This document shows, one piece after another, positions 1 to 6,664 of a stretch of 13,074 nt of DNA. Within the stretch, counting starts at the first letter, position 1; every line of letters starts with the position of its first letter. The DNA is from Candidatus Dadabacteria bacterium UBA2774. Its GTDB lineage: Bacteria; Desulfobacterota_D; UBA1144; Nemesobacterales; UBA2774. The stretch lies in assembly GCA_002352485.1 (NCBI GenBank), contig DEIM01000102.1, positions 5,874-18,947 on the forward strand, in the 5' to 3' direction. The notes beneath the pieces are model-generated. The model was given only the letters and a program-made list of their open reading frames with translations, was not told the origin of the DNA and ran no database searches. The position numbers were made by a program, and so were the translations under genes.

Positions 1-1443
1 AGAATAAGCGCTTTAAAAGCCCTGGGCCATATGGGTGAGCCGGCAGCGGGGGAGGCTCCTGAAGTGGCAAAGCGTTTAAATGATCAGAGCACTGGAGTGA
101 GAATAGAGGCGGTACTTACCCTTGGACAGCTCGGTGAAGCCGGGAAGGAATACGCCCCTCAGATTGCCGAAAAGCTCAAAGACCCTAACGGTGTAGCCGC
201 TTACAAAGCTCTTGTTGTTCTAAGCAAGATGGACGTACCCGCAGAAGATTACGCTGAAACTTTTACAGGGCTCTTAAAGAGTCATAACAAAGTCCTTCGG
301 GCCCATGCTGCAGCAGTTATTGGACACATGGGCGAAAAGGCTTCGCCTCAATTCCCTAAGATTATAGAGCTTCTAAGTGATAAAGATAGTAAATTCCGCT
401 ACACAGCTTCCTTAACATTTCAGAATCTCGGAGAAGGCGCAAGAGGGGCTGTTCCTGAAATAGCCAAGCTCCTTCAAGATGACAACCCCGTAATACGCAT
501 GGCAGCGCTTAATGCGCTCGGGAGGATGTCGTCTGCGGCTGAGGACTCAATACCCGATATAGTTTCCCAGCTTCAAAATCCCGACAGAGACGTGCGCGCG
601 GAGGCGGCAAAAGCACTTGGTAACATAGGCCCTACCGCATCCGGGCAGATACCCGAAATAGCAAAGCTTCTTCAAGATGACGACAGGCTGGTACGATTGA
701 ACGCCGCATCAGCGCTTGGGAAGATGGGAAAAGCCGCAGCTCCACAAGCCCCTAAAATAGCAGAGTTACTAAACGACAAAGATGAAGACGTGCGCGCAAG
801 CACCATTTTAGCCCTGGGCAGGATAGCTTCACCCGATACCACGCCTCAAATCGCAAGTTACATTCAGAGTCTTGATCTAAACCATAGCTTAAATTCTGAG
901 AATATATCAAAAGCGGTTCAGGCGCTAGGCAATATGGGCATTGGGGCCAGACCCGTCAGCGGCCCTGTAGCCGATCTTTTAACGGCACCTGACGGATTAG
1001 TACGTTCTACAGCTTTGGTTACTCTCATGAAAATGTCCCCACTGGACAGGGAAACAATCATTACAATTCTCGCCGCCACCCACTCCAAACCCGAAGAGAT
1101 AGGTGATCTGAGATTTCTGGCTCACTACTCTGCAGGCGGAGACACCGAGAGCGTAGAGCTAATAGATTGGCTCGGCGTTGACGGTAAGAAGGAAGTGGGA
1201 GAAATTCCCGAAGCAAAAGCCCGAGAACTCCTCGGCGTGTTCCTCGGCAACTGGGAGCTAACAGCACCGCACGAGGAGATTCGTAAGGACCTTGCAGCGA
1301 GCATATCTTCTGTGGTTATAAACGGACAGTGGACAAAAGATGATTTAACGCTTTTAAAAGAAGCGGAAAGCAAACTGTCCGCCGGGAACTTCGCCGAACA
1401 GGCAAAAGAGGTAAAAGCTAAAATTAGCAAAGTCGGGAGCTGA
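1..1443 (+). CDS. HEAT-repeat protein, 5'-truncated by window edge
   Basis: The reading frame is open from base 1 and the ten codons before the first ATG (base 31) already read as the end of a HEAT repeat (ALKALGHMG), so the true start lies upstream. The visible 480 residues hold about ten helical repeats with a period close to 33 residues. Each has a proline-led first helix (APQIAEKL, VPEIAKLL, IPDIVSQL, APKIAELL), a D-x-D/N turn and a V-R-x-x-A-x-x-A-L-G second helix, as in PBS-lyase/HEAT-like proteins. The last ~130 residues are not clearly repetitive. Such solenoids usually act as protein-binding scaffolds; the partner cannot be told from the sequence. No enzyme motif is visible, and an N-terminal domain or signal peptide outside the window cannot be excluded. 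Family assignment is firm, function unknown. Confidence 0.88.
   Translation, partial: RISALKALGHMGEPAAGEAPEVAKRLNDQSTGVRIEAVLTLGQLGEAGKEYAPQIAEKLKDPNGVAAYKALVVLSKMDVPAEDYAETFTGLLKSHNKVLRAHAAAVIGHMGEKASPQFPKIIELLSDKDSKFRYTASLTFQNLGEGARGAVPEIAKLLQDDNPVIRMAALNALGRMSSAAEDSIPDIVSQLQNPDRDVRAEAAKALGNIGPTASGQIPEIAKLLQDDDRLVRLNAASALGKMGKAAAPQAPKIAELLNDKDEDVRASTILALGRIASPDTTPQIASYIQSLDLNHSLNSENISKAVQALGNMGIGARPVSGPVADLLTAPDGLVRSTALVTLMKMSPLDRETIITILAATHSKPEEIGDLRFLAHYSAGGDTESVELIDWLGVDGKKEVGEIPEAKARELLGVFLGNWELTAPHEEIRKDLAASISSVVINGQWTKDDLTLLKEAESKLSAGNFAEQAKEVKAKISKVGS
454..681 (+). repeat. Pair of near-identical 30-base segments in HEAT gene
   Basis: Bases 454-483 and 652-681 match at 27 of 30 positions and lie 198 bases (two 33-residue repeats) apart. 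Both encode PEIAKLLQDD, and all three differences are at third codon positions without changing the protein. This suggests a fairly recent duplication or gene conversion between repeat units rather than only protein-level constraint. Confidence 0.75.
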
Positions 1444-1451
1444 TATAGATC

Positions 1452-1470
1452 GAGCCTCCGGGTTCTTTTA
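1452..1470 (+). terminator. Weak possible intrinsic terminator after HEAT gene
   Basis: A 5-base-pair stem (1452-1456 with 1461-1465, one G-T wobble) with a four-base loop is followed by TTTTA and an AT-rich stretch, starting 9 bases after the stop codon. The stem is short, so this is only a candidate. The rest of the 201-base gap before the next gene holds a small inverted repeat at 1489-1502 and nothing else I can support. Confidence 0.28.
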
Positions 1471-1634
1471 TATTTACATCCGAACTTAGCTCAGTTGTGA
1501 GCATCTCAACACGACCATTTAATTTTAAAATCAGGTATGATTACCTTCCTTTAACTTATACAGTACTATCTCATCTAAGGGCTGAAATCTTGATTAAACA
1601 CATCCGGAGAACTGCTCTATACAGAGTCTGAGAG

Positions 1635-1640
1635 AGAGGA
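1635..1640 (+). promoter_or_regulatory. Ribosome binding site of the MFS gene
   Basis: A purine-rich AGAGGA, within a longer AGAGAGAGGA run, lies 4 bases before the ATG at 1645 and supports that start. Confidence 0.6.
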
Positions 1641-1644
1641 ATAG

Positions 1645-2916
1645 ATGTTCCGCATAAAGATCTTTTACGGTTGGTATATAGTTGCTGCGTCTCTCCTGAT
1701 AATTATGCTCGATGGGCTTCTGCTTTATTCCTTCGGGGTATTCCTTCCGTACTTAAATGAAGAATTCGGTATGTCCCGAGCTGAGGGATCGGCAATATTC
1801 TCATTCCGGGCCCTGGTCCTTGCTCCTGCGTTCATTATAGCAGGTCGTATGATAGACAAGTTCGACCCAAGAGCTGTCATATTCGGAGGTGGGGTAATTG
1901 CCGCCATCGGGATGATCGCCACGGGATTCATGACAAAACCCTGGGAGCTATATCTGACTTACGGGTTCTTCGTAGGTCTCGGGGATGCCGTGCTCTACAT
2001 TACCTGCGTTGCCATAATAAGTAGATGGTTCGTAAAAAAGAGAGCTTTTGCTATCGGCATTATCACAACCGGCGTGCCTCTAAGCGGCCTTATAACCAAC
2101 CCTCTTACCGCATGGCTCATTAACGACTTCGGCGTGAGAAACGCGCTATTTATTTTGGGCAGCTTGATGATAGTCGTACTCCTCACATCTTTTGTTATGA
2201 GGAGTTATCCACAAGACCTGAATTTGAAACCGTACGGAGAAGAAGATAACGACGATAAAGAGACGAATAATAATTCTTCCCATAATATAAGCTCGAACCA
2301 AAATAACGACTGGACCGCAAAAGAGGCCATTTCCAACATCAATTTTTGGGTGATGTACGGGATGTATTTATTAGCTTTTATAACGTTTCTCATAGTAGTA
2401 ACGCAGTTCTATAACTTTGAGATTGATCTGGGCATAGCAGCATTGGCAGCCGCGGGGCCCCCGGCCGCTATAGGGGTCGGGAGCATTATAGGAAGGACTG
2501 TTCTGACATCGTTCCTTGCAGAGGTGCTTGATTACAGAAAGGTCATACTTATGTGTTTTCTGGCTCAGGGTAGCGCCATTATCTTACTTCTAATATTCAA
2601 AGACATCTGGGTGTTCTATCTTTTCGGACTCCTGTTCGGCTTTTTCTACAGCGCTGTTGTGCCTCTATTCCCCACAATGCTCGGGAAGTTCTACGGCTTA
2701 ACCGCGCTCGGCACAATTTACGGGGTCTTTGCAACATCTTATTCATGGGCCGGTATTATCGGCCCCATTGTAGCCGGATACATCTATGACTTGACCGGCA
2801 CTTATTTCTATCCGTTCTTACTGGCTATCATATGCTGTTACATTGCGGCATTAGGTGCGTTTTTCATAAAAGAGCCGAGGAAGAAAATAAAAAGAGTGCT
2901 TGGAGAAAATGTTTGA
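1645..2916 (+). CDS. MFS transporter, OFA/monocarboxylate-like
   Basis: This 423-residue protein has about twelve hydrophobic helices in two six-helix halves (roughly residues 9-186 and 233-408), joined by a hydrophilic central loop (about 188-230) rich in Asn, Asp and Ser. The N-terminal FYGWYIVAASLL, the loop 2-3 motif GRMIDKFDPR (67-76), and RWFVKKRAFAIGI (127-139) at the end of helix 4 are typical of the oxalate/formate antiporter and monocarboxylate transporter branch of the major facilitator superfamily. It would act in the inner membrane on a small organic acid or anion; the substrate cannot be deduced. Start is the ATG with an adjacent purine-rich ribosome binding site. The following gene lies 78 bases downstream on the same strand, so the two could be co-transcribed, but a functional link is not evident. 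Family assignment is confident. Confidence 0.9.
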   Translation: MFRIKIFYGWYIVAASLLIIMLDGLLLYSFGVFLPYLNEEFGMSRAEGSAIFSFRALVLAPAFIIAGRMIDKFDPRAVIFGGGVIAAIGMIATGFMTKPWELYLTYGFFVGLGDAVLYITCVAIISRWFVKKRAFAIGIITTGVPLSGLITNPLTAWLINDFGVRNALFILGSLMIVVLLTSFVMRSYPQDLNLKPYGEEDNDDKETNNNSSHNISSNQNNDWTAKEAISNINFWVMYGMYLLAFITFLIVVTQFYNFEIDLGIAALAAAGPPAAIGVGSIIGRTVLTSFLAEVLDYRKVILMCFLAQGSAIILLLIFKDIWVFYLFGLLFGFFYSAVVPLFPTMLGKFYGLTALGTIYGVFATSYSWAGIIGPIVAGYIYDLTGTYFYPFLLAIICCYIAALGAFFIKEPRKKIKRVLGENV

Positions 2917-2994
2917 GTAACATAGCACTTTGAAGAATCTGTTTCTTTCTTTTAATATAGGTCACAAGGAATACATCTAATCTGAGTCCTGCCT

Positions 2995-4479
2995 GTGAGC
3001 GAAAACACAATAATACAGATAAGAAACCACGGCGAAAGATTATTCTCCTCTCTCCATAGAGAGTTTTACTCAAATCTCACGGGACTGAGCAAAAAATCCG
3101 GGATTGAAGAGATATTCAATTCTCACAGAGAGTTTGGAGAGCCCGAACTCTTCCACTCTATAGACGAACAAGTGAAAGCGGCTGATGAAAGTAAAGCCGG
3201 ACTCGAGCTGCTGAGGGCGTTTTTAGCCGATATGTACGTTATGAGCCGGACGTCATCGCAAAGAGACAAGATCTTAACGACCGAGGCACGCTCTGTGCTC
3301 AAGATTGGGAAAAAGAGGATCCCATACCGATCGGCTCATCAAAAGATACTTAACGAGCCTAAAAAAAAGAGAAGGGACGAGATTGAGAACCACAGAGCAG
3401 AGGCTCAGGAGAAGCTAATACCGCACCTTTTAGATATGCACTATGTTAGCGGTGGTGCTTCTGAGAATCTCGGGTTTTCTAATTACGCAAGGCTTAAGGA
3501 ATATACTGAAACACAAGACACATCTGCATTAGTAAAAGAAGCAAAGCTATTTATTCGTGACACGGAGTATGTTTCAAAAGAGATGCTCAAATGGTTTTTT
3601 GTGAAGCACATGGAGCTTCCGCTTAAAGATGCAACTTCGGCAGATGTTGCATTCATGCTGAACTCCTTTGAACTCAAAGGCGGATTTCCTGACAATGAGT
3701 ACATCGTGTGCGCGGCTAGGGTACTCGACGACTCGGGACTTGTGAACAGCTCAGCCGTAATCGCGGATTCAGAAAAAAGAAAAGGCAAGTCATCTCAATC
3801 ATATCTATTCCCCATCTCTCCTCCCAATGAAATGGAGGTGTCAATTTTCCCCGCAGGAGGCCCAGAGGATTATGAGTCCTACTTAAGCGCGCTCGGCAGC
3901 GCTCTCTCTTACGCTTTTACAGACAGGGACGATGATTTCGAGTACAGATGCCTTAGAGACCCAGTACAAACTGAAATCTTCTCGGAGCTCTTTAATAATC
4001 TGATTTTTGAGCGTACGTGGCTCGACAGATACATTGACTATGAGCCTTCTGAGGACTTTTACAAATTACTTTTCTTAAGACGCCTGATGTCAGCAAGGGA
4101 AGAGGCCGGAAGACTTATATACGAGGCTTCATTATACTCGGGAGAAAGTCTAGATAACCTGCCGGACATATATAAAGAAATCATGGAAAATGCTCTTCAT
4201 GTTCGGGTAAACGAAGGGGGTTTTCTGTCTATTAGAGATATTAGAAAGCCCATGCGCTCAGACAGTCGTTTTAAAGCCATTTTAATCGAGCCCTCTCTAA
4301 CAAAATATCTTCAGGAGAGCTTTGATGAGGATTGGTGGCGCGTGAAGGAAGCTGGAGATTATTTAAGAAACGTATGGTGTGAAGGCGGTAGAATTAGCTC
4401 TGATCAAATCATCGAAACTACTGGGTTCAACGGTACGGGAGCCTCACTGCGCGGGATTTTTGAGAGCGAGCTCGGATAA
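2995..4479 (+). CDS. M3-like peptidase homologue lacking the HExxH zinc site
   Basis: A 494-residue protein, largely helical, with no signal peptide or membrane helix. I recognise it, from memory of the family, as related to M3-type (thimet/oligoendopeptidase-like) metallopeptidases: EFYSNLTGLSKK near the N-terminus, MLNSFELKGGFPDNEY (221-236), and GPEDYESYLSALGSALSYAF (289-308), where active relatives have a D-Y-x-x-x-x-HEAGH-type segment. Here the five HExxH positions read S-A-L-G-S (298-302). E327 (in QTE) lies 25 residues after the second replaced histidine, the spacing of the third zinc ligand in thimet oligopeptidase, so one ligand position seems retained. No other HExxH occurs in the protein. 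It is therefore probably a non-catalytic pseudo-peptidase with a binding or regulatory role. The start is GTG: TGA at 2983-2985 stops the frame upstream, no clear ribosome binding site is present, and the first in-frame ATG is at codon 80. Homology is moderately confident; function is unknown. Confidence 0.72.
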   Translation: MSENTIIQIRNHGERLFSSLHREFYSNLTGLSKKSGIEEIFNSHREFGEPELFHSIDEQVKAADESKAGLELLRAFLADMYVMSRTSSQRDKILTTEARSVLKIGKKRIPYRSAHQKILNEPKKKRRDEIENHRAEAQEKLIPHLLDMHYVSGGASENLGFSNYARLKEYTETQDTSALVKEAKLFIRDTEYVSKEMLKWFFVKHMELPLKDATSADVAFMLNSFELKGGFPDNEYIVCAARVLDDSGLVNSSAVIADSEKRKGKSSQSYLFPISPPNEMEVSIFPAGGPEDYESYLSALGSALSYAFTDRDDDFEYRCLRDPVQTEIFSELFNNLIFERTWLDRYIDYEPSEDFYKLLFLRRLMSAREEAGRLIYEASLYSGESLDNLPDIYKEIMENALHVRVNEGGFLSIRDIRKPMRSDSRFKAILIEPSLTKYLQESFDEDWWRVKEAGDYLRNVWCEGGRISSDQIIETTGFNGTGASLRGIFESELG

Positions 4480-4509
4480 TATCTTTAAAACATCAATACA
4501 TGTCCGTTA

Positions 4510-5505
4510 CTATGGATTTAGAATTACCTTTCCGAACTGACTACTATCCTCAAGCATTTTCTGCGCCTCTGCGGTTTCTGATAGCGGAAACTTTTTATCA
4601 ATCACGGGTCGGAACCTGCCTAGTGACATCATATTGATCAGGTTTATGAGATTCTTCCTGGGAGCCCTAAATACCGTGACACCCAGAATTGAAAGGTCCC
4701 TCATTATTATCGGGCCGAAGTTCAGCGTCTCCTGACCCCCTCCTACAACGCCCACGAGGAGTATCCTACCCCCTGCTTTAAGCGACTTCAGGTTATTTTC
4801 CCACGCCGATGCGCCTACCTGATCGAATATCAAATCAACGCCTTTGCCTTCTGTTATATTCTTTACCTCTTCGGCAAAATCAGAGGTTTTGTAATTTATA
4901 GTGGCATCAGCACCAATCTTTTTTACCTTCTCGAGTTTGTCGTCGCTCCCGGCAGTGGCAATTACTTTTGCGCCAAGCTCCTTTGCCATCTGTACCGCGG
5001 CGCACCCCGTACCGCTGCCCGCGGCGTGCACGAGCACCGTCTCGTCCTGCTGCATACCTCCCCTGTCGATCAGCCCGTACCAGGCCGTCACATAACATAT
5101 CGGAAGCGTAGAAGCATCGTCATATGACACTTCATCCGGAATAGGGACAACGTTTGCAGTAGGTACTTTCACAAATTCTGCAAGCCCACCCCAGCGGTTT
5201 ACGCCGATCACGCTCGGCCCCTTGGGTGTTCTCACTGTTGGATCCACGACAACCCGGGTCCCGGGGGCTATATCACTTACATTTTCACCGGTTTTCTCCA
5301 CGTCCCCCGCTATGTCTATGCCCCCTATATGAGGCAGGTCCACAGGCCTCGGTGACTTACCGGCTCGGAGCCGTAAATCGAGATGATTGAGCGCTGCCGC
5401 CTTTACACGCACAAGCACATCGTCTGCACCGATCTCGGGCACCTGAACATCCTCATACTTTAGTACTTCGACTCCCCCGGTTTCATGGTAAATTATCGCT
5501 TTCAT
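4510..5505 (-). CDS. Zinc-independent MDR oxidoreductase (quinone oxidoreductase-like)
   Basis: A 331-residue cytoplasmic enzyme of the medium-chain dehydrogenase/reductase superfamily. The N-terminal GroES-like domain (about 1-125) begins MKAIIYHETGG and contains AAALNHLDLRLRAG. The Rossmann domain carries the NAD(P)-binding AAGSGTGCAAVQMAK (161-175), followed by KKIGADATINY (195-205). The structural-zinc loop with its four cysteines, usual in the closest alcohol-dehydrogenase-like relatives, is absent: residues 88-108 have no cysteine and go straight into GGLAEFV. The catalytic-zinc Cys/His/Glu set is also not evident, so it most likely reduces a quinone, enone or similar substrate with NADPH without zinc. 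The exact substrate is unknown. AGGGAG (5513-5518 on the + strand, complemented) lies 7 bases before the ATG and fixes the start. It converges with the preceding gene and diverges from the TatB-like gene. Confidence 0.87.
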   Translation of the reverse strand: MKAIIYHETGGVEVLKYEDVQVPEIGADDVLVRVKAAALNHLDLRLRAGKSPRPVDLPHIGGIDIAGDVEKTGENVSDIAPGTRVVVDPTVRTPKGPSVIGVNRWGGLAEFVKVPTANVVPIPDEVSYDDASTLPICYVTAWYGLIDRGGMQQDETVLVHAAGSGTGCAAVQMAKELGAKVIATAGSDDKLEKVKKIGADATINYKTSDFAEEVKNITEGKGVDLIFDQVGASAWENNLKSLKAGGRILLVGVVGGGQETLNFGPIIMRDLSILGVTVFRAPRKNLINLINMMSLGRFRPVIDKKFPLSETAEAQKMLEDSSQFGKVILNP

Positions 5506-5529
5506 ATCTTCTCTCCCTTAGTATGCCTT

Positions 5530-5535
5530 ATTATA
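5530..5535 (-). promoter_or_regulatory. Possible -10 element for the MDR oxidoreductase gene
   Basis: Reading the minus strand, a perfect TATAAT lies about 25 bases before the ATG. No good -35 hexamer is found at 16-18 bases upstream, so the promoter is tentative; the leader would be under 20 bases and would still include the AGGGAG ribosome binding site. Confidence 0.33.
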
Positions 5536-5680
5536 TAACCCAATTCATTTTACTGGTATTACTGAAAAACACCAGACTTCTTAACATGGGCTCTCAAGAC
5601 AAGACGGTAATTGAAGATAGACACTATTTAAGGTAGCCTTTGGCATATAAACTAAATAAGAGTACCAAGGTTGCAAACGC

Positions 5681-5968
5681 ATGTTCGGCATCGGAACAAG
5701 TGAAATTCTAATAATACTCCTCATCGCCCTACTCGTCTTGGGCCCGAAGGAAATCCCCAAAATGGCTAGAACTCTAGGCAGGGGTCTCCGTGAGATCGAG
5801 AGGGCAAAGGATGAGCTCAAACAGAGTATAGAGTTTGAGGCGGATGATACTCACGAAAAAGATTCAAAGGACAACACTCAGTCTGAGTTTCAGGCGAAAA
5901 AAGATGAGCCCAAACCCTCTGAAAAACTGGATGAAGAGATGAACAACCTTCCGTCTAACCGAGTATAA
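5681..5968 (+). CDS. tatB: Twin-arginine translocase TatA/TatB-family subunit, TatB-like
   Basis: A 95-residue protein with the standard architecture: a very short periplasmic N-terminus (MFGIGTSE), one membrane helix (about 8-20), a G-P hinge (LGPKEIPKMARTLGRGL, 20-36), an amphipathic helix (to about 50), and a charged, disordered tail. Glu8 and the LGPxxxP hinge are features of TatB rather than TatA, which usually has a polar Gln and an FG hinge, although some bacteria use one bifunctional protein. It would work with TatC to export folded twin-arginine substrates. No tatC or second tatA lies in the window. Upstream, AAGG (5667-5670) is the only ribosome-binding-like sequence. The family is certain, the A/B choice less so. 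Confidence 0.85.
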   Translation: MFGIGTSEILIILLIALLVLGPKEIPKMARTLGRGLREIERAKDELKQSIEFEADDTHEKDSKDNTQSEFQAKKDEPKPSEKLDEEMNNLPSNRV

Positions 5969-6036
5969 GCCATAACTTCAATCTGGGCTATCCTGTAATA
6001 TTCCGTTATTCAAAATCCTAAACCAATGCGTGCGAG

Positions 6037-6636
6037 ATGAAAGAAACCCCTGTTTTCGAATACTACCCGGACAAGGTCGTAATACCGATCAGCCTCCCCG
6101 ACGGCACAAAAAGAGCTATAGAGATAAACCCCGGCTGGGCCTTCGGTAAGGGATTTCACACAACGACTAAGCTGTGTATTTCGAGGCTGGAATCTTTATT
6201 CTCTAACCGGCAGACTAGCGGAAATGCAATCGACAATATGCTCGATGTAGGCTGCGGTAGCGGCGTTCTTTCTCTTTGCGCTGCGGCTCTTGGCGCTAAG
6301 ATGGTTACAGGGCTCGACATAGACAATATAATTGTAAATGAAGCGTGCGAAAATGTTTCAATAAACGGTTTCGAGTCAGAGATAAAAATAGTTCTTGGCT
6401 CGATAGATGATATTCAGGGCTCCTTTGATTTGGTAACGGCAAATATACTCATAGGCTCTATGCTCCCAATAAGTGCTACGCTTAAGAAAAAAGTTAAACC
6501 CGGAGGGATCCTCCTTCTTTCGGGAATTAAGGATAGCGAGTCGAGTATTGTGATCGAGAGATTTACCGGGCTCGGGTTATCATTATTAGAAGAACATACT
6601 GAGAAACAATGGGTCGCGCTTCTTCTCAGAGCTTAG
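6037..6636 (+). CDS. PrmA-type (ribosomal protein L11 methyltransferase-like) catalytic domain protein
   Basis: A 199-residue class I SAM-dependent methyltransferase closest to PrmA. Visible motifs are NPGWAFGKGFHTTTKLC (31-47, the PrmA G-x-G-x-H-x-T-T region), motif I LDVGCGSGVLSL (69-80), the acidic end of strand 2 in GLDID (92-96), and TANILIG (134-140), where PrmA has its NIL motif. PrmA of E. coli is 293 residues and has an N-terminal L11-recognition domain. That domain is missing here: TAA at 6019-6021 closes the frame and the ATG at 6037 is the only start. Only 68 bases separate it from the TatB-like gene, so a frameshifted N-terminal part is not hiding upstream. It may modify L11 or another protein; the target is uncertain. 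No strong ribosome binding site is visible. It converges with the Omp85 gene. Confidence 0.82.
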   Translation: MKETPVFEYYPDKVVIPISLPDGTKRAIEINPGWAFGKGFHTTTKLCISRLESLFSNRQTSGNAIDNMLDVGCGSGVLSLCAAALGAKMVTGLDIDNIIVNEACENVSINGFESEIKIVLGSIDDIQGSFDLVTANILIGSMLPISATLKKKVKPGGILLLSGIKDSESSIVIERFTGLGLSLLEEHTEKQWVALLLRA

Positions 6637-6664
6637 AAAACACTGCTTATATTCAGATAAAAGT

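Noticed and set aside
1125..1430. 101-codon open frame antisense to the HEAT gene
   Set aside because: It is fully inside a well-supported gene, has no recognisable family motifs and no ribosome binding site; a shadow of the coding frame.
1480..1540. tRNA-like stretch with TAGCTCAG and a GCTCA/TGAGC hairpin (1489-1502)
   Set aside because: The D-arm look-alike is not followed by a five-pair anticodon stem, a T-arm GTTCGA-type motif or a matching 3' acceptor strand, so it is at most a small inverted repeat.
3483..3788. 101-codon open frame antisense to the M3-like gene
   Set aside because: No homology pattern or upstream signals; the sense frame is a full-length protein with family motifs.
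3886..3900. Loss of HExxH explained by a sequencing or frameshift error
   Set aside because: The reading frame is continuous and the flanking family-like residues are preserved on both sides, so a local frameshift does not account for the replacement.
5646..5651. TATAAA as a -10 element for the TatB-like gene
   Set aside because: It matches 5 of 6 consensus bases, but no acceptable -35 hexamer lies 16-18 bases upstream, so it was not listed as a promoter.
5969..6036. Frameshifted N-terminal PrmA domain upstream of the methyltransferase
   Set aside because: Only 68 bases separate it from the TatB-like gene, too short for a ~90-residue domain, and TAA at 6019-6021 closes the frame.
6620..6664. 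Bidirectional terminator between the convergent methyltransferase and Omp85 genes
   Set aside because: Only a 4-base TTCT/AGAA pairing is found, with no GC-rich stem or T run long enough to support a terminator.
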